This document shows positions 22,297 through 37,200 of a stretch of DNA of 64,000 nt, in pieces. The stretch spans positions 1 to 64,000 of the forward strand of contig BDIU01000351.1 in the NCBI GenBank assembly GCA_002118135.1, written 5' to 3'. The position numbers and the translations under genes were made by a program. Below the pieces are notes generated by a model. It was not told the origin of the DNA and ran no database searches. It saw nothing but the letters and a program-made list of their open reading frames with translations. Position 1 is the first letter of the stretch. The number at the start of each line of letters is the position of its first letter. This DNA is from Trebouxia sp. TZW2008. Lineage: Eukaryota > Chlorophyta > Trebouxiophyceae > Trebouxiales > Trebouxiaceae.

Positions 22297-25200
22297 CTAT
22301 GACTGCGCGTTATTGAAAGGGGGGGCACTGCTAGATGCAGCAGCTGGCGGTGGTGCGGGTGCACTGACAGGCGCCCCAGACAGAACAAAATTGGGCAGTA
22401 ACGCTGGCAGCTGCGGCCTTGCTTCACCAGGCCTATGGTTTGCAGCAGCACTGAGTGCCGTCATCAAAGGTTGCGATAGCCCAGCCAAGTTTGCAGCACT
22501 GATCTCAACTGCCAGGGGTGCCAAGCTAGCATGTGCCCCCTGTGCCACAAGGCTGGGTTGCAACAGACTGACACCTGCGGGCAGACCAGGCAAGGCTCCA
22601 GCCTGCGCAGGCCGCACTTGCCACAGCTGTGGCTGGGGCTGCTGCAGCTGTGGCGCTTGCAGCTGCAGAGCACCAGGGGGCACTTGAGCCACTCCTTGTG
22701 AGCTTTGCCAAGGTGGGAGGGAAGACTGTAGTTGCAAAGCCTGGTTGCTGGGCGGTTGTGAGGCTGCTGCTTGCAGCTGCCGTGCCTGCTGCTGAAGTCG
22801 CTGCTGCTGCAGCAGCTGCTGGTGCTGCTGGTGGGTCAAGTGCTGCTGGAGGTGGGGTTGTTGAGGGGGTCCATGCTGGGGGACTGCTTTGGGAACTTGC
22901 AGCAACTTCAAGAGTGCCTCGTTTGCAGCCTGCAGCTCACAATGCTTGCTTGACCAAGGCTGCATGAACAAAGCAGGCGGACACAAGAACAAGACCTCAA
23001 AGCTGACTTGTCCAGCATGGATGCAAGACGGTGCATGGACTGGCGCAATGATTTAAGCAATGATGACCCAGTCATTAGCTGAGTCACAATCATGCAGAAA
23101 TGCTAGGTATGATTCTGCAGCAGTACAGAACATGCAAGCCAAGCAATGTGAGCTGGGCAAACTCATGATACCATTGAGGCCACTGGGAAGCATTTCTGTA
23201 TACTGAGACTGTTTCAGTGTTGTGTGCACCTGTATGCCTTCCTTCTTGGCAAAGTCAGCAACTGTGGTGATGTGGCGCAGAATTGGCTTTGCATAGCTGC
23301 CACATCCTTTGGTGGCAGCAGTCAGGATGTCCACAGCTTCCTGTAGGCTCACTTCCACCTGTGCTTGTGCCTTTGCCTCTTGGTCTGCTGCAGCACACAA
23401 TTCAATGAACATGTTGCTGATCATTGTAAACATTGCCAATGCAAGCCTTACAAGTGCCATGGTCTGGACAGCATTTGTGATTGGCTAGTCATCAGCAGGT
23501 TTAGTCAAGGCGTCAAACAGGTACAGCTGCACATTGTCAGTCTACTGCTTGAGGGCAGTGAATGCTGCCGGCCCTGGTCATATGCACAGCAGGATGTAAG
23601 GCATGGCACAAAAGCACAGCCCACTGCATCAATGCAGTCTACTTCTGGCAACAGCAATGATCTGCCCTCATGCTGGTGAAAGACGTGAACAAGCACAGAG
23701 AGAGGGGAATTCTCCTTTCTTCTTCTGGAAAAGAAAGGTTTCAGCTACAACACAAAGGGAAAAGCTGGCAGCTCAGACTAACATGGAAGTGGTGCTGACC
23801 TTGAGGGCCACTGCTTTTGCTGAGAACCGGCCCTGCCATGCCGCTGCCCGCTCCGTCCCCAACCCCAACCCCACCTGCTTGCATGGCCTCCACAATGGAG
23901 TCCTCAAGTGCATCTGCTGAGGTGGTGGACAGCTGCTCCAGGTCTTTGATGGTCCTCTGAGCGCCTGACACCACTGAAGGGGCTGCAAAGGTCCCAGTGT
24001 AGCCTGCAGCACCGCAATCACAATCGATGTTGTCAAGCATGAAGTCCCCAGTCCTGTTGATGGTGATGTGTGAACAGCTGTTCCAAGTCTTTGATGATCC
24101 TTTGAGCGCCTGACATGGTTGAAGGGGCTGCACAGGTCCCAGAATAGCCTGCAACATCACAACTGAAGTGAAGTCTTGTCAAGCGTAATACTCCCCGTCT
24201 GATGTTTGCAAGCTCTGTAGATCTGCTGGATCACTTGGACTGCTCCAGGTCCTTGACGGTTCTCCGGGCGCCTGATGTCACCAAAGGGGCTGCAAAGATC
24301 CCAATATAGACTGCACCATCACCATAAATAAGGTTAAGTATGATGACCGAAGGAAGCTGCCAAGGTCCAGCATACCCTGAAGCAATTTGACAGAACAGGC
24401 TTGACTTGAGGAAGCTGCGAAGGTCCCAGCATACCCTGAACCAAGACAACAAAACAGAGTACATTATCATGACTGAGGAAACTGCAAACATCTTGGTATC
24501 GCCTGCAACACCACAAGACAAACTGAAACTTAAACACTACAGCCTGAAGGCAAAGCTCCTAGGATAGCCTGCATCACCACATGACTGACCGAATCATATG
24601 GCGTGAAGGTTGCAGCATAGACTGCAGCACCATAGTGACGCACAAAAACTTAAACAACAGTCTGCGCCTTTCATGCACACTGACTCCTATTATGGTGTCC
24701 TGCGGGTAAACTCTGCTATGGTATGCATGTTGAGGCATGGAGCACTGCACAGCAGTACATTCTAGTGCATCTTTTACCTGTAGCAGCAGCAGAGTTACTG
24801 GCTGCTCCAACCAAGCCTCCAGGGGTCTGCACTGAGGCTGTTGGAACAGCCCCTGTTCCAGCCGTGGTCCCAGCTGTGGCCACAGCTGTGGGCGCTGTTG
24901 CCGCCTGTGAGGGTGGCACAGCAGGTCCATTGCTGCTGAGTGCAGGCAGGCTTGAATTTTGAGGCTGCTGCTGACTCTGACGCTGAGTGGCTGAGTTGGC
25001 TGTGGCTGAGAGCAAGGTAGCAGAGGGAGACGAAGGGGTCGGGTGCATTGGTGGTGCTGAAGAAGATGTAGGGGCTTTGCTGGAAGCGATCTGGCTCTCT
25101 TTGGCTGCAGCTGCGGTGGCCTGATCAAAGGCGGTGTTCAGCTTCTGCGACACAGCAAGCTGCCTATGTTTAGGCTGATTCTCATCACTTTCGATGAAGT

Positions 25201-28200
25201 GATTCCTTGTACTCAATTTGTTCTAAACATATGCTAGACAGGATCAGCAGACCCAGTTAGTTACAAACTGGAACAATCCAATGTCTGCCCTCAACTATGT
25301 GTATTAAGCATAGAGTGAAGTGTGGTGGTGTGATTGACTGCCAGTTTATCCATGCCAAAACGACAAGAGCTTGTAAATTTGGCAGGGCTAGTGCTAACAT
25401 TTGCTGTAAGGGAGGGCGTGTGACATCCCATGCACCTCAGACACAAAAGTGGTTATGCGCCCTGATTGAGCTATTTCTAGACCAAATTGGGTGATACAGT
25501 TGAAGCCCTGACGAAAGCAAAAACAATGTCACCAAGTATGCTCAAGTAGCTGCAAATGCTCTTAAGTTGGGTAGCTTAGACACGCAGGAATTCAGAGGCA
25601 TGAGGCACCTCAGCACTTTGCCTGCAGCACGTTCTAACCAAAGCCTCATTTGGCAATTCCAAACTTCTTGTGGCAAAATTGACTGACCTTGGGTTGCAAT
25701 GCAGTGCTGCCTTGCACCATGTCCACCAGCCTGAGCCTCAGCTGTAGCACGTCCAGACTAGGCTTATGCACCACGCGCGAGCTGCGGCCGCCACCAACCA
25801 CAGCTGTGGTGTCTCCTGCTGGCAGTTGGACTGCATAAAGCTGCCCTGGCAACAAGGAGGCAAGAGCCCCAGCAGGTCTGCCAGAAACTGGTGCAGCAGG
25901 TGCTGACGTTACAGCACTGCTGCTGGCAATTGGTCGGGGTGCAGTCTGACTGGCCAGTGACGCAAGAGCACTAGGCGGCTGCCTTGCAGCGATTGCGGCA
26001 ACTCCACCAGCAGCTGTGGCAAGAGCAGGTACAGGCAGTGCCGCTGCTTGGGATTGCCTGGCAGGCGGCGCGCCGCTTGGTGCCACAGCTGTGGCTGCAG
26101 GCATTGAGTATGCAGGGTTTGATGAGTCAGCTGTGGGCTGAATGCCGGGCTGTGCAGCCAGAGCTGTGGCGATGTGCAGTGAAGATGTTGGTACAGCTTG
26201 GCCCTGAGCAGCAAGGCTTGCCAGAGTCTGAATGTGACTGCTGGCCACAGGCACAGCAGGCACAGCAGCGGGTGTCATGGAAGAAGAAGAAGCTGCAAGG
26301 CCAGGGGTGGGCATTCTTTGGTTGCTGTGTGCGGCCAGAGCTGCTGAGCGGGCCCGCATGAGCATCATGAATCTGGCTCGGCAGTCACTGGCAGACCTCT
26401 TCTTGGCCTGCACGGCAACATCAACTCACATTTGATACTGCGCGAGTCTAAAGTCCATACTAATGACTGACTTGCTTTGCACCATCCATTTTACATGTGT
26501 GCTGGACAGGCTCAGCAAGCCCAGCTAGGTACCTACTGGAGCAATCAACTGCCTCCAACCAGTTCGACCTGTGCTATCCTAGACCGTTTGTATTGAGCAT
26601 TGAGGGAGGTGAGGCTTTGCACCATGGACTACTCCTGGAGCAATTGCTCCAAACTGTAGAATGCCACTGTTGCCATGTTGAGTCACATCTACCTAGCTTG
26701 CAAGTCAAACATGCAAGAGATCAGGTGCCCTTTTTGAGCACAGCATTTTGGACAGGTCAACAGTGCTAGTATGTGTTCAACAGGCATGAGATCAGACCAA
26801 GGACCTGTTGTGCAGCTGTGGTGACAGCCGCAGCTGTGGTAGCAGTGCCACCGGCGGCCATCACGTCTGAAGCAAGCTGCCACACTTCTTCATCCACAGG
26901 GCCCTTCCTGTCATCTGCCCTGCCCTGTGCTGATGCCCCTGCCTGTCCAAGGGCTGCAGGTCCAGCAACAGGGGCAAGCGGCCTTGAAGGCACAGCAGCA
27001 ACCAGTGCACCTACAGGCTGCTGCTGCTGCTGCATGGCCACAGCAGTGCTTGCACTGCTTGGCAAAGGGGCAGTGTTGTTTGGCTGAGACAACGCCCTGC
27101 TGACAGCAGCCTGACCACCGCTGGTTGCAGCAGTGGCTGCTGAAGTTACTGGTGCAGCAGCGGTCAGGGTGGAAGCAGCTTGAGGCAGGGTAGCGCTGGG
27201 TAGCGGTGTATGAAGCAGTGACTGTAAAGGACCAGCGCTTGCATGCACAGGGGCTGCAGCAACAGCTGCTGGTTGTGTCAGAACTTGGGAGCCTCTGTCA
27301 GCAGCTATGTTGGTGGTCGCAGTGCTGAGGCCTGGCACAGCTGTGGCCAAAACTGTTGGTGAGGCTGCACCTGTGGCTTGGGGAGCTGTCTGGCTGTGAG
27401 TAGCTGATGCTGCTGGTGGCTGCCCAACTAAGGCAGTCAAAGGACTAACACTGGCAGGCGCATTTGCTGTCCCTCCTGCTGCACCACTGCTGGCAGGGCG
27501 CTGAGCAGCAGTGGCCGCTGTTGACACAGGAGGGACTGCAGAGGCTGGGGTAGCAGCAGGTAGTCCAGTCGGTGCTAGTTGAGCTGAAGGCATTGCCGAT
27601 CTGCCAGTACTTTGTATTGGGGCTGAGGCAGCAGTTGTGCCAGAGGCAGATCCAGGGGCAAGGCCTGTTGAGTGAACAAGGCGAGGGGCAGGGCGTAAAG
27701 CTGTTGCCTGCACAGTCCCAGGGGCAGGGAGCAGGGCTGTTGAATGTACAGGCCCAGGGACAGAGGCAGGGCGTAGGGCATTTGGGTGCGCAGAGCCAGG
27801 GACAGCGTCTGGTGGTAGTCCCAAAGCATTTGCAATGGCTGAGCGCACGATAGCACACAACACCAAATCTTCCGCCGCCTGGAGCACACACATGGGTTTT
27901 GCATCGTCCACACTGTGACAACTTTGCAGCGGCTCCACAGCCCAGCCGATGACGTCGTCAGTCAACACTGTGTGTATCTAGCTCAAAAGCAGTAGGGACG
28001 TGATCAGACAGCAGCCTGCAGCTGGAGAGGGCTGATGTCATATGACCACGGCTTTCAAGTGATTATCATGCACATATGGACTGTGGTGGCACCACAACAG
28101 AATTGATGGTATCACAGCAGAAATGGATAGGCATTGTGTTGCATTGGCCGCTCACCTCCCAGGGTTGCCAAATTTGGACTGGCGCGCCTCTGGCAGTGAG

Positions 28201-31200
28201 AGCAGCTGGAGCATGGGTGAAGACATGACGAGGTATCAACAGCATAGGCATTGACATTGTAAGTCACTCAGGGAAACACGTGATACAGCAGAAATAGAGT
28301 GAGTTGGTGAAAACAGTAGCCACTTGCCTCCCACGGTTGCCAAATTTGGACCGGCGCCCCTCTGGCAGTGAGAGCAGCTGGGGCATGGGTGAAGACATGG
28401 CGTGGTATTCTCCTGGTTGGCCTGGTCGCTGCCGCTGCTGCATTTCTGCCTTGAGACACGCCTCCCTCTGCAACAGCGAACTGCATCAGTTCCGATCTCA
28501 TACTTTGTTTTGCATACTGCAGACTCATGAAATGAAAGATGTCATCACCCAAATGTCATGTGCGTTATGACTGGACATATCGCAGTATCCTCCTGCTTGG
28601 CCTGGCTGCAGCCGCTGCTGCAGTTCTGCCTTGAGACACACCTTGCTCTGCAGGACTTGTTTACTGAGCTCACTGTTAGATAACAATAACACCAAACAAG
28701 CAAAAATACCACCATCAGGATGCTATACGCGCTGTAACCAGATAATGCAAGGTATCCTCCTGCCTGGCCTGACTGCTGCTCCTGCCGCAGTCCTGCCTTG
28801 AGACATACCTCCTTCTGCAGCACTTGCGTCACTTTCTGTTGGAAACGCAACAAATTCACAGCCAAAGTATAGCAGCAAGGCAACAGATTGGACGCAGCAA
28901 GCTGCCCCGTGTGCTGATGTTGTAAAGCTCTAGAGGGTAGAAAGTACGATCTTAAGATGCCAGGAAAGACTGCAGAAACAACTCAACAGATGCAATTGCC
29001 CGCATGCTGTCTGTATTGTAAATGCATACTGTTTGCAGCAAGGCAGCACTTGATCTGCCTGCTGGTTGAATGCAAGCACTCCTCTCCATGTTTCTGGCTT
29101 GTGCCTTGAACAAAACCCCCAAAGCTGCAGAGTGCCACAAATGCAATTACAGCAAAGTCAAGGCCGGAAGTACAGCGTGAAATGCCGATGCGACATGCAA
29201 TCTCGCCTTTGCAGAATGCCATGCCATGTCATGCCTTGCTGTAGCTGCTCTGCCCATTGCCTGCAGGTGGAATTGCAGCTCAACCAGGTCCGACATGACA
29301 CATCACTCTACAAAGGCCAGGATGCATGTTGTGTCAGATTTGTCTGATGATACAAGTCTGAAAAGGTCAATTCTGATACTGAACAATAAGAATTAAACAT
29401 GACGCTTGCATGAATTTTCAATGCCAGTATGTGTGGTCTGAACTGGGATGTTGGAAAGTGTGAGAGTGACGCATTTTGGCCATGTGTTAGGGCTGACCTG
29501 GTTCTTGGGGTGGTTGCCTGGGGGCGTGGAGTGGTCTGGTGGGGCGGGAGGGCCCTGTGGAAGTGAATTGGCTGCGACGCCTCTTGCTGGCAGGAGGAGA
29601 CAGAGGATCAGAGCCTGCAAAGCATCATCACCATTCTTGGCTTGATTGCACAATGACATTGCAAGACCATTTGCATGATGTGGCATCACAACAGCAGCTT
29701 CCATTGCCAGAAGCAGCTAGGCAGAAGACAAGTCCTGTTTGCTGGCAGGATCACCAACACTTGCTTGATCGCTCAAGGACAAAGCAACACCGTTTGGTCT
29801 GGTGTTGCAGCTGGAGCCTCTGTTTCCAAAAGCTAGGGATGAGTGATTCAGAAAAAAATGCAGCATGCCAATGAAAGAAATGCAATAGTTGCCAAGAAAC
29901 ACATGCTGGTGCAAAAGCTATCTGGGCAGCAGGGCAAAAGGAAACGATAAGGGCAATACCTGAGGCAAAGGAGGAATTTTGGATGTGAGCAGGCTCCTGC
30001 TTGAGGCGCATGCCCCGCCCAAGGGGCCGATCTTCATCCAAATGTCGCTTGCCAAGCCACCTGCTGCCTGCAACAACCACGGTGACATGTACAACACTGG
30101 TCTTAGATGCTACATGTGTGTAGCACAATGCCAACAGCAGAATTGAATGAGAGATTCGACCCACGTCACACTTGCCAAGCCACCTGCTGCCTGTAAAAGC
30201 ACACCAAGATTAGACACTGCTTGCTGATGACTGACTATATTGTAACAGCAGGCAGTCAACTTTGAGCGGAGAAATAGCCCAGATTTGAGTCATGCTTGCC
30301 AAGCCACCTGCTGCCCGTAGCAATAATGATGATGCTTACACCTCTCGACGGAAGCGCTGAGGTTGTGCACCACAATGCTTGTCTTGCCAGGCTGACCTGC
30401 TGTGAGCAGTTGTGATTACAAGTGCCCAAGGTTAGAGAAGTAAAGCAACACACGTCAAGCAACACAGGACAATGCAACTGCAGGTATGGATGCACCTCTA
30501 TATCTGGTGTAAGGTGAGTCTGGCTGCTCCTCTGAGTCACTGGAAGGAGTGGCGGCTCTGGAGCGTACAGCCCTGACAACAGCCCTGCGCTGCGCCTTTG
30601 CAGCCCTCTGCTCCTCCTCTTGTGCCCTTGCAGCTGCTGCAGCAGCGGCCTGTGCCTGCAGTACCAAGAGTGAGCATGAGATAACTTGACGAAGATGAGG
30701 TTTGCAGCAGTGGCTAGTTGCAAAGGGCTTGAGGTCTTTGTCAACAGGACTGCAACAGGCATGAAGCAACCTGAGCAGCATCCAGGCAGGGATGTTGTTG
30801 TCCAAACAGCACAAGATCGTGAATAGTGTAGATCTGCAAACAGCACAATTGGTAGAGGTGTAAGGCTGCATGGACAGATTACAGACTGGTTCATGCAAGA
30901 GGGGTAGCACAGTGCCTGGCCAGTCATGAATGTTCCTAGACGTGCCTCAATGCGGCAAATCTGTTTCAAGTATGGTCACACTCACACTGCTGGCAAGCTG
31001 CAGGTTGCCCAAAATGCAGAGCCAGGCCTTGATGGCATTCTGCACACGCAGCAAGTTATGTATGGTGTCAGCTTGTTGCCCTGCAGCCAATTAGTGATGG
31101 ATTGCTCTGTGCTGTATGAAACACCCCTTCTCCAACCCTTGCTGAACCCCAGAAGGCAATCATATCCAGATGAGCAGATGAGAGAAAAGATGGTGTATGC

Positions 31201-34200
31201 TAGTCTGAATCTCATTCTCAAAAGCCAATGAGACTCAGCATTTGCCATCTTCTTTCTGATCTGCTTGTCTGATCCTGGCTGTGTTTTGAGGCTTCAAGTG
31301 GAGGAGGAGTTGTTCGCTGAGCAAGCAATGCACTGAGACAGTCCAGCTCGCTGATGTCTCTGCTGAGCGCATTGCAGTCATGACCACTCACAGTCAAACA
31401 GACACGGCTGCTGCAGGCCAGCTATGATGACTCAGTCATGATAGATTGTGGGTCATTAGTCAACTATGAACACTCATGTGCTCACACACCTCAAGCTGCT
31501 CAATGAGCAGGCGCTGCTCTTCTTCTGCAGCAGTCTGCTGAGCCAAGGCGGCTTCCACTTGAGCCTTGTAGGCTGCATCAGCAGCAGCCAGGTCCCACTG
31601 GGCGGCCCTTTCAGCATCCCCTTCCTCATCCATATCAGCCTCCTGTAACCACTCACAGAGTGTTCTAGCATAAACATATGCTTGCCTGCTCAAATGCAGC
31701 AACTTGTTGGAGCTGCTTGAGCCTTGTAAGCAGCATCAGCAGCGGCCAGATCCCATTGAGCGGCCTTTTCAGTGTGCCCTTCCTCATCCATATCAGCCTC
31801 CTGTGCCATTCATAGACTGGTCAAGCGCAAGCGTACATTTGCGTGTTCTCAATCAGCAGTTGGTCAAATCTGCTTCCAATTGAGCTTTGTAGGCGGCATC
31901 AGCAGCAACCAAGCTCCATTGGGCAACCCTTTCAGCATCCCCGTCTTCATCCACAGCAGCCTGCTGTAAACACTAGGACTGGTCTAGCATCAGCATAGCA
32001 GCTTGCTGCTTTTGGGCAATGGCATGGGTCGTCACTCGGGTTTGGTCTAGCATCAGCAGCAGTCAGGTCCCGCTGGGCGGCTCAGCGTCCCCTTCATCAA
32101 CCATTTCAGCCTCCTATAGTGACTCACAGACTAATCTAGCACAGGCAGGGGGACAGGTGGCAGCGTTGAAGGTGGCAGCGTTGTCAGTGAATGGCCCACA
32201 ATTTGAGAAGAATCAGCACATACGAGCCTGTTGAGAAAAGTGCCTCAGTTTGGGTAGCATATGAAGCCCACTGTTACAGTACCATGTCAGGTGCAATGTG
32301 AGCGCAGGTATCACGCTTGTGCTCTTGCTTGGCAGTGCTGCAGCTGCAAGCTCCTGACACAATCAGATAGCAAGGTCGGGCATGATCAGCATATCTGCAT
32401 CACCTACAGCTGTTGCACCATGTCCTCCAATGGCTGCACCCACTGTCACAGCATGACATGCTTCCGTGCAATTCGAGGCTTTGTATTGTGTATGTCAGCA
32501 AGATCATACGTCACTTTCAGCCAGTACAGTAAGGACAGAGCATTTTGACGCTGCTCACTTCACGCTGCTCATGCAGGCGCTCAAGCTCACCATTACCACA
32601 GCATGGTTTTATTTGGCATAGGCCAAGAGTTTGTGGTGCTTTACCTGCTGCTCTTGCATACGCTCCAGCTCAGCCATGTTCCACTCCTGCTGCTGCACCT
32701 GCAGCTCCTCAGCTTCAGCTGCTGCATTCTCAGCCTCAGTCTGCCGCTGCATCTGCAGTCACACATAAATTCATGTAGCAGGGACGGCGCAACAACTTGA
32801 GCCTCTGCATGTGCAGTGACAAGCTCTCAGCAGATGCCAGAGCATGACATCATTTGCCTCTGCATCTGCATAGGGTTTAGGGTTTAGCCAGAGCATGACA
32901 TCATTTGCCTCTGCATCTGCATAGGCACACAATACAACTTGATAACACTGGAACACAATTTATTCTTTCTGCATCTGCATTCGCACACAGTGTTGCTCAG
33001 CTAGAGCTGTAGCTCAGCAACAACCTTTGCCTGTAAATGTGTGGTGATCCACTGCAACTTGGCTGGTGTACCGTATGTATGACAGCTGCAACACATTGCT
33101 TGCCTCTGCATCTGCTAGTGTGACGAATGCAACTCAAATAGTGTGACATCTGCAAGGTGTCCCTTGCCTCTGCATATGCAATAACACACAGTGCAGGTGC
33201 GCTGTTATGGCCTCTGGACAGCACCATCTGCCTGCTCACCTCTTCCAAGAAGCACATAACATACTTCTCCACAAGCCTTAGCGTGGTTTCCAGGTTGCTA
33301 AGAGCATTTGAGCTGGATAGCTTCCTCAGAAGATGCACAGCAAGTTCAGAAAGCTCACCTCTTCCAAGAAGCGCACAGCATACTTCTCCACAGGTCGGAG
33401 CGTAGTCTCTAGATTGCTGAGAGCATCCTGGCCAGACACTTGACCACCGCCAGCCATAGCTGCCACATCCTGCATCATCTCATCCTCATCAGCGCCCGCC
33501 AGGGGCACCAGGGCGCTGGAAGGGGGAGCCTGGGAGGGGCCCCCCAGAGGTTTCTTGGGGTCAGGGCCTGAAGAGGTGCTGATGGGCATTGACGGTTCCC
33601 TTGCTCTGGCATCTGTTGGGTCCCTGCAGGATTTGATTGCTGGATGTTGAGAACTGCATTTTGTATGTTGTGGCCATGCAAGTTCTCAGCCAACACTGAC
33701 ATCTGCCTTTGACATGTGGTAATGGGCTTGACAAAGATAACAAGCAGCAACCTCTCGGTCGTGTGGCAATGCTGCACAGAACAAGACCAGAATGGCAACT
33801 GCATTTTGCTGTCAAGCATACTGCGCAGTCTACTCTGCTTTTAGCTGTTGAGCCAGGCCAGAGGTTCATCAGAGCATAGGATTGCAGCAACAGCAACAAC
33901 ACCAGCAACAGCAGCAGCAGCAGCAGCTGGGTCAATTGCGATGAGCACAGACGGACCTCATGTCATCACCCTCTGCATCCTCTTCTTCAGCCTCATCACC
34001 AGCGTCACCAGGGGCACCTTCACCAGCAGCCTGCAGGCAGAAGAAGAAGGATAGGCTAGGCTGCCTGACTCACTGCTATGCAACCATGCAACTGCAACAC
34101 CCTTGTGTTTTGCAGCAACTGCCTCATCAATTGAGTTAAAATGTACTCAACTGCGCACAAGCATCCCATCACAAACGGATCAGTGGAAGACAGTAATGCA

Positions 34201-37200
34201 GAAGCGAAGCAGACACAAAGTGGGTCCGGCATCCTACATTCAGCAAATAGTCCTGCTGATGTCGGCTGCTTTGCTCAGAGCAACTTATAACAACTGCGCC
34301 ATGCTCAAAATGCTTGTTGCCAACACTTCACCATATGCTGTGAGCTGATGATTGCTATCATGTAGACAAAAAGAGGCATGTGCAGCAATCCAATCAGCTG
34401 AAAAGCTCTCTGCAAGGGCAAGTACATGTAAAGCAGGGGCTCACCCGAGCTGCAGGCTCCTGAGTGAACTCAGCAAGCTCAGCTGCATTCTCTTGCTCAA
34501 GTGCTGCGGCTGCAGCAGCGTCTGTTTCATCTTCCACGCTGCGCATGGCTGCCTGCATCTCTTCTGCTGACAAGGCACTGCCTGCTGTGCCTGCTGTGCC
34601 CGCTGCGCCTGCTGTGGGTGCTGCAGTGTTGCCTGCAACAGATGCCCATGTGCGCATTCACATGCAGTCATCACAATCAGGTCATATGTGATACTTGTGC
34701 AGCTTGTCTTGTGCAGAAGTTCGACACTAGTAACGCAATCAACTTTGCAGCGTCTGGTGGAGTCCACTTGACCTGCACACTCAAATCAAAGCAGTCCTTA
34801 TGACAAACACTCTACAGGGATGCAAGGCAGCTTGTTGCAGCATGAAGTCTGCATTGCTACCTGCAGATTGGACGCCTAGTAGCTCCCTGGGGTTGAATTT
34901 CTGAAGGAATTCTGTATTGAAGCCGCCAGACTGGATGGCCAGGTGGTCCAACTGCCGCTTCTGGTCACTCTTGGTCAGGATGTTCTCCTCAATAGTCTTC
35001 TCACTGACCAAGCGATAGATGTGGACCTCCCTCGTCTGCCCAATGCGGTGACATCTGTCCTGAGCCTGCACAACAAAAGGTTCTTACAAGCTGTCTGAAT
35101 CAAGCAGTCACTTTGGAACAGCATGCATGCAAGATGAGAGGGCCTTGTCAAGATCAACATGCCAGAGGGCAAGCAACACAAAAAGTATGGGGGATGGCGG
35201 CAGACAGGGTTCACAGACAGATGGCACCAACAGAACATGTAGCACACTAAGAACACAAGAGTGCAATGACCACAGAAGGATGGCACCAAAAGGTATGCAG
35301 CAGACCTGAGCGTCCATGGCGGGGTTCCAGTCAGAGTCATAGAAGATGACGGTGTCTGCGCCTGTCAGGTTCATCCCAACGCCACCACTGCGAGTGGACA
35401 GGATGAAGACAAAGATCTTGGGGTTGGTGTTGAAGCGCTGCATCAGGATCTGCAGCCACCACAATGATTATAGTGTCATGGCTGGTACAAGAAAGTATAA
35501 ACGTACAGATAACAGGGGAGTTATAATTTCTTGTGCAGACCCTGGAATTGCAGCCAAAGTATGGGCATCAGACATTCCAAATGACAAAAGTCTACTGCTA
35601 AAAAACATGGTGATTGCGTTTACATTGCAGCAACTGGGCATTCATGCTTTGTGGGCCTAACAAATGGCTACCAGCAGCAGCATGCAAACTAAGCCAACCT
35701 GGCACTGCTCGGACATTGTGGTGCACAATGACTGGACATGCACTTTCAGGCAGGACAAATGAAGTCAGCAGTAGTGTGCACTGACCTTTCCCTGCTCAGG
35801 TTTACCTGCTCAGGTGCCATCCAAACCCAGGCAGGTGCAGGTGTGCAAGTTGAGGAACACGTCCAGCACAAGTAGCGGGGTGACTACATCCAAGTTCTAA
35901 GAGCTGGGCATTCATACTCAGAGCTGACACAGTGAAGAGGCGCTATGCATTGACCTGTCGCTGCTCAGGCTTGGTGGTGCCATCCAGGCGCAGGTAGGTG
36001 TAGGCGTGCAGGTTAAGGAAAGCCTCCAGCACGTCCAGCATCTTGGTCATCTGTGTAAAAATCAGCGCCTTGTGACCCCCTGACTTCAGCTGATGCAGCA
36101 GCTTTGCCAGCTCCTGCAACCCACACAAATGAGCACTTAGATGCTTGAACCTCGCTGTGATTCATGCACGCACGGATGGATGGATGAATGCTGGTAATCT
36201 GTGTAAGATTGACGCCCTGTGGCCGCCCGATTTTAGCTGGTGCAGCAGCTTTGCCAGCTCCTGCCACACAACTAACTTGCTGAGCACTGCCTTCATACAA
36301 TAAAAGGAACTTGGTCATTGCATTTGTGATTGATTGCTGGTGGCTGAATGAATGCATGCATGAGTTTTGGTCATCTGGATGCAGATCAGGGCCTTGTTAT
36401 CTCCTGATTTAGCTGGAGTAGCAGCTTTGCCAGCTCCTGCAACACACACAACTGTTTGCCCAAGCTTCTGACCACTCAAGTCACTGGTCAAGTCAATGAT
36501 CAAGCAATGACTTGAGTGGGTGAGTGGATAGTTTGGACAGACAGCTGAAGTCACTGGCTCAATGATCGAGCAGTTACTTGGGTGGGTGAGTGAGGGACTA
36601 GATGGACAGACGACTGCAGGAGCATTCAGATGTGTGCATGGGGCATTTGGAGGCATCAACTCTGCAGAGCCATTGTCATGCTTGACATGTAGGCGGTTGT
36701 TGATGCTACGCAGCCCACCTGCAGCTTGCCACAGTCAAACTGCAGCAGCCGGCGGTCTGGGAAGAACAGCTGGCGCCGTACAATGGCTGTCCTCAGGCTG
36801 TCAGAGCTCTGAAACCAGGCCTGCTGTGCACGCTGTGCCTGCCTGGCAGCCTCAAGCACTAGTGACTGATCGGGGTGGGAGCACCAGGACAGGGGGGGTG
36901 GAGCCCGGGCTTGGGGTATGGCAAACAGGAACTGCTTCATGGTGTCTTCAAGCTCTTCTGCCCGTTGTGCTGCGGTCCTCACTGCTGCTGCAATGCTGTC
37001 GGCAAAGTCTAGGTGGGTGTTGCGGCGAGCTGCTACAAGGTGAACATCTGCAACTGGGTCGTCCACATGCACCGCCTGCGATGTGATACAACGCAAATCT
37101 TTGAACATGTCGCCACGCGGTGCCACAGCAAGTGCCAAGCGCAATGCTGGCGGCAAAATCTAGGTGAGTGTTTCAGCAAGCTGCTATGAGCTAGACATCC

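Noticed and set aside
22313..22967. Long Ala/Gly/Cys-rich open frames on the plus strand over the PIE1 C-terminus
   Set aside because: They are shadows of the Gln/Ala/Pro-rich minus-strand exon, which has the sensible stop and links to upstream exons.
26766..27968. Treating the 400-codon Ala/Pro/Ser/Thr exon as a separate gene (for example a mucin-like protein)
   Set aside because: It has no start context of its own, and its two ends carry SANT-like pieces that continue into PIE1 exons.
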